Of a stretch of DNA of 9,384 bases, positions 5,931-9,384 are shown piece after piece. The position numbers were made by a program, and so were the translations under genes. Source of the DNA: Candidatus Gastranaerophilales bacterium (GTDB lineage Bacteria > Cyanobacteriota > Vampirovibrionia > Gastranaerophilales > Gastranaerophilaceae); assembly GCA_947632315.1 (NCBI GenBank), contig CANROV010000068.1, positions 1 to 9,384 of the forward strand, in the 5' to 3' direction. The notes beneath the pieces are model-generated. The model was given only the letters and a program-made list of their open reading frames with translations. It was not told where the DNA came from and searched no databases. The stretch's first letter is position 1. Each line of letters begins with the position of its first letter.

Positions 5931-6344
5931 ATGTTAAAAGTTATTATTGCAAGTTTAATAATGTTTTCATACGGATATGTCTATGCTTATGAAACAAATA
6001 TATCTAACGAAACAGACCGCAGTTTTTGGAAACAACAGCAAAAAGCAAAAGACTCAAAGGGAAACACTATTCTGGTCACACCTAACTATAAAAGTTATAC
6101 CGACAGGAATCAGAACGTAAGTGAAAAGATTGTAGCAATTTATGATAAACGCAGTCCTGCATACGGATACAGATATGTTATTTATACTCCGATTGGCGCT
6201 TATGTCGGACATCGAAAAATAATGCAGAGGAGTTCAAACGGATACGGTTATGAGCCAATTCCGGATGGCGGTGAAGGAAGCCAAACACCTTGTTTTAAGA
6301 CAATACAAGAAGCAAAACATTTCTATTATCCTCAATGGTATTAA
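5931..6344 (+). CDS. Small secreted protein of unknown family in the maturase operon
   Basis: The protein has 137 residues. Residues 1-19 form a signal peptide (MLKVIIASLIMFSYGYVYA) with cleavage after VYA, so it is exported across the membrane. The mature part, about 118 residues, is rich in Tyr, Gly and basic residues, with stretches such as SPAYGYRYVIYTPIGAYVGH and SSNGYGYEPIPDGG. It has one cysteine (in TPCFKT) and ends YYPQWY. I recognise no domain. The start lies seven bases after the radical SAM stop; a ribosome site AGGGAG is at 5913-5918 inside the upstream gene, so translation is probably coupled. Possible roles are an envelope partner or carrier of the modified peptide, or itself a substrate of the maturase. 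None of these is shown by sequence. Confidence 0.75.
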   Translation: MLKVIIASLIMFSYGYVYAYETNISNETDRSFWKQQQKAKDSKGNTILVTPNYKSYTDRNQNVSEKIVAIYDKRSPAYGYRYVIYTPIGAYVGHRKIMQRSSNGYGYEPIPDGGEGSQTPCFKTIQEAKHFYYPQWY

Positions 6345-6353
6345 GGAATAATT

Positions 6354-6923
6354 ATGAACGAATATAATCTCTCTAAAAGCAAGAAAAATGAACTGACTAA
6401 TGTAAATGAAAGCAATAAACCGGTTCAAGTATCAAAAGGAACAAAGATAATACCCAAAAAGAATTACCTTGTTCAAGTTACCAACGGCACAATAGCACTA
6501 TGCATAGAAACGGGGAAAGGGCTTATCAAAATAACAAATAAGGCATTAACCATTATCGGAAATAAAATAAAAGAAGTTGACTGGGGTAAGGTAACATTAT
6601 TTTTATTGAAAAATTTCTTTTTCACTACACAAAAAACAAATAATGTTTATTATAGGCAAATTAAAACATATACGGTAAGAGAAGAGCCTATAATACAAGA
6701 AAATTCATACCGTGAAAATCCATACCAAGAACAGATACAAGGAACTAAAACCGAAAGTCTAAAAGTTAATAAGACAAAAGAAATTGCAAATAAAGAACAA
6801 AAGCAGATTAAAAATAACAGAAGCAATAAAAGTATAGAAAATAAACAAAACAAAAATATTATAAAACCTCAAGAGAATTATTTAATGATAGAAAAACAAA
6901 ATAAACAAAAGAAAGAAAAGTAG
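6354..6923 (+). CDS. Lys/Asn-rich protein of unknown function in the maturase operon
   Basis: The protein has 189 residues, starting nine bases after the previous stop with AAGGAA overlapping that stop. Three parts can be seen: a polar, basic start (1-36); a central region (38-90) with amphipathic or hydrophobic helices such as GTIALCIETGKGLIKIT and WGKVTLFLLKNFFF that could sit against a membrane; and a long low-complexity tail (about 115-189) very rich in Lys, Asn, Gln and Glu. No signal peptide or known domain is apparent. The last base of its TAG is the first base of the GTG start of the J-domain gene, so the two are translationally coupled and may work together. Both also contain Tyr-Gln-Glu-rich stretches (ENPYQEQIQ here). 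Function is unknown. Confidence 0.7.
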   Translation: MNEYNLSKSKKNELTNVNESNKPVQVSKGTKIIPKKNYLVQVTNGTIALCIETGKGLIKITNKALTIIGNKIKEVDWGKVTLFLLKNFFFTTQKTNNVYYRQIKTYTVREEPIIQENSYRENPYQEQIQGTKTESLKVNKTKEIANKEQKQIKNNRSNKSIENKQNKNIIKPQENYLMIEKQNKQKKEK

Positions 6924-7426
6924 TGGAAGAATATATAAAGTTATTAGACTTACCGGATGAATTTGACTTAGCGGATTTAAAGAAAGCATATCGTAAAAAA
7001 GTATTACAATACCACCCTGATAAAGCAAGAAACGAAGCCGAAAGAGTAGGCTATGAAGCGTTGATGAAGAAACTCAACGAAGCAAACGAATACATAAAAG
7101 ACTATTTAGAACACCATGACGGCAAGTATTCGAAGGCAGATGAAAGCACAACCGGCTATAGCAATTATTCGGCAGATGATACCGACTATACAGCACAAGA
7201 GGATTACCAAGAAGAAAGCCATCAAGAAGAAAATTACCAAGATGAAAACTACCAAAACGAAAATGAGCAATATGCACAAGAAAAAAGCTACGAAGATACA
7301 GATTATATAGGCAAGATAATAGATTTTTACAAATTAATGTTTAATCCCATAAAAGTTTATAAGTTATTAAAAGAGAAATACGGCAAAAACCCTAAACTTG
7401 TAATTATTGCCTTTATTATAGCATGA
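6923..7426 (+). CDS. J-domain (DnaJ-like) protein with a Tyr/Gln/Glu-rich linker
   Basis: The protein has 167 residues with a GTG start at 6923 that shares its G with the TAG of the previous gene. Residues 1-65 are a J-domain: helix II DLADLKKAYRKKVLQY, the invariant HPD at 31-33, and a helix III ending in NEANEYIKDYL. J-domains stimulate the ATPase of Hsp70 (DnaK) and bring it to a client. There are no Gly/Phe or zinc regions, so this is a class III type whose client is set by the rest of the protein. Residues 70-120 are an acidic, Tyr/Gln-rich linker with four tandem pentads. The end (121-167) is helical and finishes in KLVIIAFIIA directly before TGA, like a membrane segment cut short. The gene may therefore be truncated here, or the TGA may be bypassed. 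Its place in a peptide-maturase operon is unusual. Confidence 0.85.
   Translation: MEEYIKLLDLPDEFDLADLKKAYRKKVLQYHPDKARNEAERVGYEALMKKLNEANEYIKDYLEHHDGKYSKADESTTGYSNYSADDTDYTAQEDYQEESHQEENYQDENYQNENEQYAQEKSYEDTDYIGKIIDFYKLMFNPIKVYKLLKEKYGKNPKLVIIAFIIA
7205..7264 (+). repeat. Four tandem 15-bp repeats in the J-domain gene
   Basis: Four degenerate units encode the pentads YQEES, HQEEN, YQDEN and YQNEN (residues 95-114). The pattern is [Y/H]-Q-[E/D/N]-E-[N/S]. It makes a flexible, acidic, Tyr-bearing linker between the J-domain and the hydrophobic tail. Confidence 0.8.
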
Positions 7427-7472
7427 ATCAAAGACAGTGTAAATAAATGAAGGTTTATAAAAAACTACCAAA

Positions 7473-7501
7473 AAGAAAGGTGAATCTATCTAACCTTTCT
7501 T
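7473..7501 (+). terminator. Weak hairpin after the J-domain gene
   Basis: AAGAAAGGT (7473-7481) pairs perfectly with ACCTTTCTT (7493-7501) around an 11-base loop. There is no proper T run after it and the stem is AT-rich, so it is at best a weak terminator for the operon. The rest of the 131-base gap to the acetyltransferase stop holds nothing else I can support. Confidence 0.35.
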
Positions 7502-7557
7502 AATGATTCCATCTATAAATTGAGACAAGCAAGCATAACTTTTTTATAAATAGAATT

Positions 7558-8100
7558 TTATTTTGTTTTGATTTGCTCCTGACTTAATTCTTCCAAATCT
7601 ATATTTGGATTTGCTTTCACAAAAAGCTTTGCCTCTTCATCAAAGGCATAGCCACTTTTTAAAGCAAGTTTTGTAGTCGCACCCGTTTGTGTCATATCAA
7701 TCATCGTTGTAAATAAGAGCAAAGGATTTTGAAACAATTCGTTTTCTATAAGAGCAAGCGCCTTGGTAGCATATCCTTTCCTTCTTTCACTTGGAACTGT
7801 AAAAAAAGAAAGGTCTGCAATGTTTTGATTTCTCATAATCACATGAATACTTGAAACTACATGGTTTTTCTCTAGTAATAAATAATCTTCGGATGGAGCC
7901 TGTTCCTCTTGCTTTTGAAATCTTCTCAATCGTTTAAAATAATCATAGTCGGATAAACTGCCTTGCTTTGGGACTGGAAGTCCTAAAAGAAAACAACTCA
8001 TCTGATAACTTGTTTTCCAAGTTGGATTTATCTTTTTTTCAAACGAAAAGAATAATTGCTCATTTTTTTCTTGATTATCAATTTTTCGTAATTCTAACAT
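7558..8100 (-). CDS. GNAT-family N-acetyltransferase
   Basis: The protein has 180 residues. The acetyl-CoA-binding motif A is at about 95-120: ADLSFFTVPSERRKGYATKALALIE, with R106-R-K-G-Y-A111 fitting the [Q/R]-x-x-G-x-[G/A] pyrophosphate loop. A later segment (TTKLALKSGYAFDEEAKLF) fits the GNAT 'GF' turn near the C-terminus. The first 80 residues are a less conserved N-terminal part. The substrate (an amine on a small molecule or protein) is not evident. ATG 8100 has AGAGGTG upstream and a consensus promoter. Codon use differs from the operon to its left: only three of the eight Ile codons I counted are ATA. It is divergent from an unrecognised gene whose ribosome site is nearly identical. 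Confidence 0.85.
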   Translation of the reverse strand: MLELRKIDNQEKNEQLFFSFEKKINPTWKTSYQMSCFLLGLPVPKQGSLSDYDYFKRLRRFQKQEEQAPSEDYLLLEKNHVVSSIHVIMRNQNIADLSFFTVPSERRKGYATKALALIENELFQNPLLLFTTMIDMTQTGATTKLALKSGYAFDEEAKLFVKANPNIDLEELSQEQIKTK

Positions 8101-8125
8101 AATCTACACCTCTTGTTTGTCGCAT

Positions 8126-8154
8126 ATTATAATACGAAGTACAATTGCTGTCAA
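8126..8154 (-). promoter_or_regulatory. Consensus promoter of the acetyltransferase gene
   Basis: On the minus strand, TTGACA (8154-8149), a 17-bp spacer and TATAAT (8131-8126) match the sigma-70/sigma-A consensus perfectly. The start is expected near 8119, with a leader of about 20 bases carrying the AGAGGTG ribosome site (8113-8107). Confidence 0.85.
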
Positions 8155-8162
8155 ATTACATA

Positions 8163-8190
8163 TTGAATTCAAGTTTTTCTGTGTTATACT
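8163..8190 (+). promoter_or_regulatory. Extended -10 promoter of the unrecognised gene
   Basis: TTGAAT (8163-8168), a 16-bp spacer and TATACT (8185-8190) preceded by TGT, giving an extended -10 (TGnTATACT). It reads towards ATG 8219. It shows that the in-frame ATG at 8117 lies upstream of the promoter and is not the start. Confidence 0.7.
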
Positions 8191-8218
8191 AAACATATTC
8201 ATAAAAAAGAGGTGTGAT

Positions 8219-8692
8219 ATGCTAAAACCAGACTTATTAGAAGAACGCAAAAAGACTTATCAATCAACTATCTTACAACGTGCCAAAGTTTATGATTTTG
8301 AAGTTTCTCTAGAGAACCATCTGATTGGAAATCAAACAATTTATAGATTATATTACGTCAATTATCATAAGATTGGAGAAGGCTATCTTGAAGGACGCCA
8401 TTTTGGGGTTATCAAAGTGCCCTTCAGGCCTTTCCAACTTCCAGAACAAATGGCTCGCGAAGGAGGATTTAAAGTCTTATCTTATTTAACAGATTTCATT
8501 GAAGCAAATAAGAATGTTGCACCCTGTTCTTTGCAGTCTATTCGTATGCTTGACCATCTTTTAAACGCAGAAAATCTTAGATTCAGGAGAATTGATGAAG
8601 AAGATGAAAGTAAAATTTTAGATTTATTTGCTGTCGATGGCAGAGTCCGTTTGTTCAAAAAAAGCGATTTGTATGAAAAATACTTTGAATGA
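8219..8692 (+). CDS. Conserved-looking protein of unknown function, possibly extended past its TGA
   Basis: The protein has 157 residues under the standard code, from ATG 8219, which has AGAGGTG four bases upstream and lies after an extended -10 promoter. No signal peptide or membrane segment is seen. It looks like a compact soluble alpha/beta protein, with YRLYYVNYHKIGEGYLEGRH, VPFRPFQLPEQMAREGGFKV and a C-terminal KKSDLYEKYFE. I do not recognise the family. None of its 12 Ile codons (counting the extension) is ATA, unlike the peptide operon to the left. The frame continues open after TGA 8690-8692 for 40 codons, and the full version would have 198 residues. The protein contains no Trp encoded by TGG. 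The gene is divergent from the acetyltransferase and convergent with the Clp gene. Confidence 0.8.
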   Translation: MLKPDLLEERKKTYQSTILQRAKVYDFEVSLENHLIGNQTIYRLYYVNYHKIGEGYLEGRHFGVIKVPFRPFQLPEQMAREGGFKVLSYLTDFIEANKNVAPCSLQSIRMLDHLLNAENLRFRRIDEEDESKILDLFAVDGRVRLFKKSDLYEKYFE

Positions 8693-8815
8693 TATTGTTC
8701 TGGAATTACACTAGATCAAGTAAAAGAGATTTATTCAAGATATAATACATCCAGTATCCATCAAAAAACACAACCGAAATTTCTAGAAAAAAAGAAAAAG
8801 ACTACTTTGACTTAA
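8690..8815 (+). other. In-frame continuation of the preceding gene after TGA
   Basis: After TGA at 8690 the same frame runs 40 sense codons to TAA 8813-8815. The local reading, with TGA as Trp, is KYFE-W-YCSGITLDQVKEIYSR, which looks like a natural helix boundary rather than noncoding sequence. The final TAA overlaps the convergent clp stop (8814-8812) by two bases, a normal tight arrangement for genuine genes. This supports either UGA decoded as Trp or a recent nonsense mutation; a sequencing error is also possible. Confidence 0.55.
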
Positions 8816-9384
8816 AGTTCGATACAGGTTTTTCCTTCACAGTAGGCATCTACAATATTCGATTCAATCTTTTCTTCCACAATTTTATCAATTCTTCTAG
8901 CCCCAAACTTTTGACAGTTAGCTTCTTTTAAAATCTTTTCCACAAGAAGAGGGGAAAACGTAAACTCCATACCCTTTTTTTCGTACTTTTTTTGCACTTT
9001 TTTTAACTTATTCACAACAATCGTGGATAAGTTTTCTTTGGAAAGCGGTTTAAAATGATAGATTTGACCAATTCGGTTTACAAATTCTACTCCTACATAA
9101 GATTCTAATTCTTTTAAGGTTTCTTTTTCTGTTTCTAAAAAACCAACTTGCCCTTTGTTGCTATCTAAATTGGAAGTCATAAACAAAAATACATGATGAA
9201 AATAAACTTCTCTTCCCTTGGCATCTTTAATCACACCCTCATCAAGAATTTGCAAGAACAACTTCAAAACATCTGGATGTGCTTTTTCTATTTCATCTAA
9301 CAGAATGATAGAAAAGGGTTGTTTGCGTACTTTTTCAAGCAGTGTAGCCCCATCATCATAGCCCACATATCCAGGAGGCGAACC
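8812..9384 (-). CDS. ClpC/ClpE-type AAA+ ATPase, C-terminal part (start outside window)
   Basis: There are 190 visible residues; the N-terminus lies beyond 9384. The first visible residues are GSPPGYVGYDDG, the pore-loop segment of the second ATPase domain of Hsp100 proteins, so an apparent GTG start at 9366 is internal. Then come Walker B (SIILLDEIEKAH, D30-E31), sensor 1 (MTSN, N72), the arginine finger (EFVNRIG, R104) and sensor 2 (GAR at 161-163). VGF at 80-82 sits where ClpA/C/E/X carry the ClpP-docking loop, which ClpB lacks, so this is more likely a ClpP partner for protein degradation than a disaggregase. It ends soon after sensor 2, with only a short small-domain tail. Few Ile codons are ATA. 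ClpB remains possible if VGF is chance. Confidence 0.88.
   Translation of the reverse strand, partial: GSPPGYVGYDDGATLLEKVRKQPFSIILLDEIEKAHPDVLKLFLQILDEGVIKDAKGREVYFHHVFLFMTSNLDSNKGQVGFLETEKETLKELESYVGVEFVNRIGQIYHFKPLSKENLSTIVVNKLKKVQKKYEKKGMEFTFSPLLVEKILKEANCQKFGARRIDKIVEEKIESNIVDAYCEGKTCIEL

Noticed and set aside
7424..7549. Reading the J-domain TGA as Trp, giving a 41-codon extension with three TGA codons
   Set aside because: The genes left of it contain many Trp codons, all TGG, with no in-frame TGA, so UGA reassignment in that segment is unlikely; kept only as a truncation remark.
8117..8218. Longer start at 8117 for the unrecognised gene on the right
   Set aside because: The 34 extra codons run through both divergent promoters; ATG 8219 has a ribosome site matching that of the neighbouring gene.
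8690..8740. Selenocysteine at the TGA
   Set aside because: No convincing SECIS-like stem-loop is visible directly downstream and the surrounding residues do not resemble a redox site.

Overview
The window is strongly AT-rich DNA, probably from an anaerobic gut-type bacterium. Reasons are purine-rich Shine-Dalgarno sites (AAGGAGGG, AAAGGAA), sigma-A/sigma-70-like promoters, Lys/Ile/Asn-rich proteins, and flavodoxin, iron-sulfur flavoprotein and radical SAM enzymes. The species cannot be named from this sequence. Codon use changes near 7430-7550: most Ile codons in the left genes of the radical SAM block are ATA, while the three right-hand genes avoid ATA. The right end may therefore have a different history or be an assembly join.

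Left block (1-1694). A TetR-family regulator is divergent from a minus-strand pair of exported proteins: a two-domain carboxymuconolactone decarboxylase-like protein and the start of a probable cupin protein. Between them are two back-to-back promoters, each with its -35 box inside one arm of an 18-bp inverted repeat. This looks like a self-regulated switch.

Middle block (1742-4186). A minus-strand GT92-type glycosyltransferase carries a run of ten C in its coding strand. A change of one base either way meets a stop codon within four codons, so it is a likely phase-variable gene. Then come a membrane-anchored flavodoxin with a second, internal ribosome site that would give a soluble form, and an iron-sulfur flavoprotein-like reductase closed by a strong terminator.

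RiPP-like operon (about 4243-7426). This is the most interesting part. A promoter drives a 32-residue cysteine-containing peptide too short for routine gene calling. A perfect 11-bp hairpin follows (partial terminator), then a radical SAM/SPASM enzyme with an N-terminal PqqD-like recognition domain, a small secreted protein of unknown family, a Lys/Asn-rich protein, and a J-domain protein whose GTG start overlaps the previous stop. The tight spacing argues for one transcription unit. The reading proposed here is a ribosomally made, radical-SAM-modified peptide with unusual accessory proteins. No dedicated exporter or protease gene lies in the window.

Right block (7558-9384). A GNAT acetyltransferase and an unrecognised protein are divergently transcribed from near-consensus promoters, followed by the C-terminal part of a ClpC/ClpE-type ATPase on the minus strand. 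The unrecognised gene ends at TGA, but its frame stays open for 40 more protein-like codons and then stops exactly on top of the convergent clp stop codon. This suggests UGA read as Trp, or a recent nonsense mutation.
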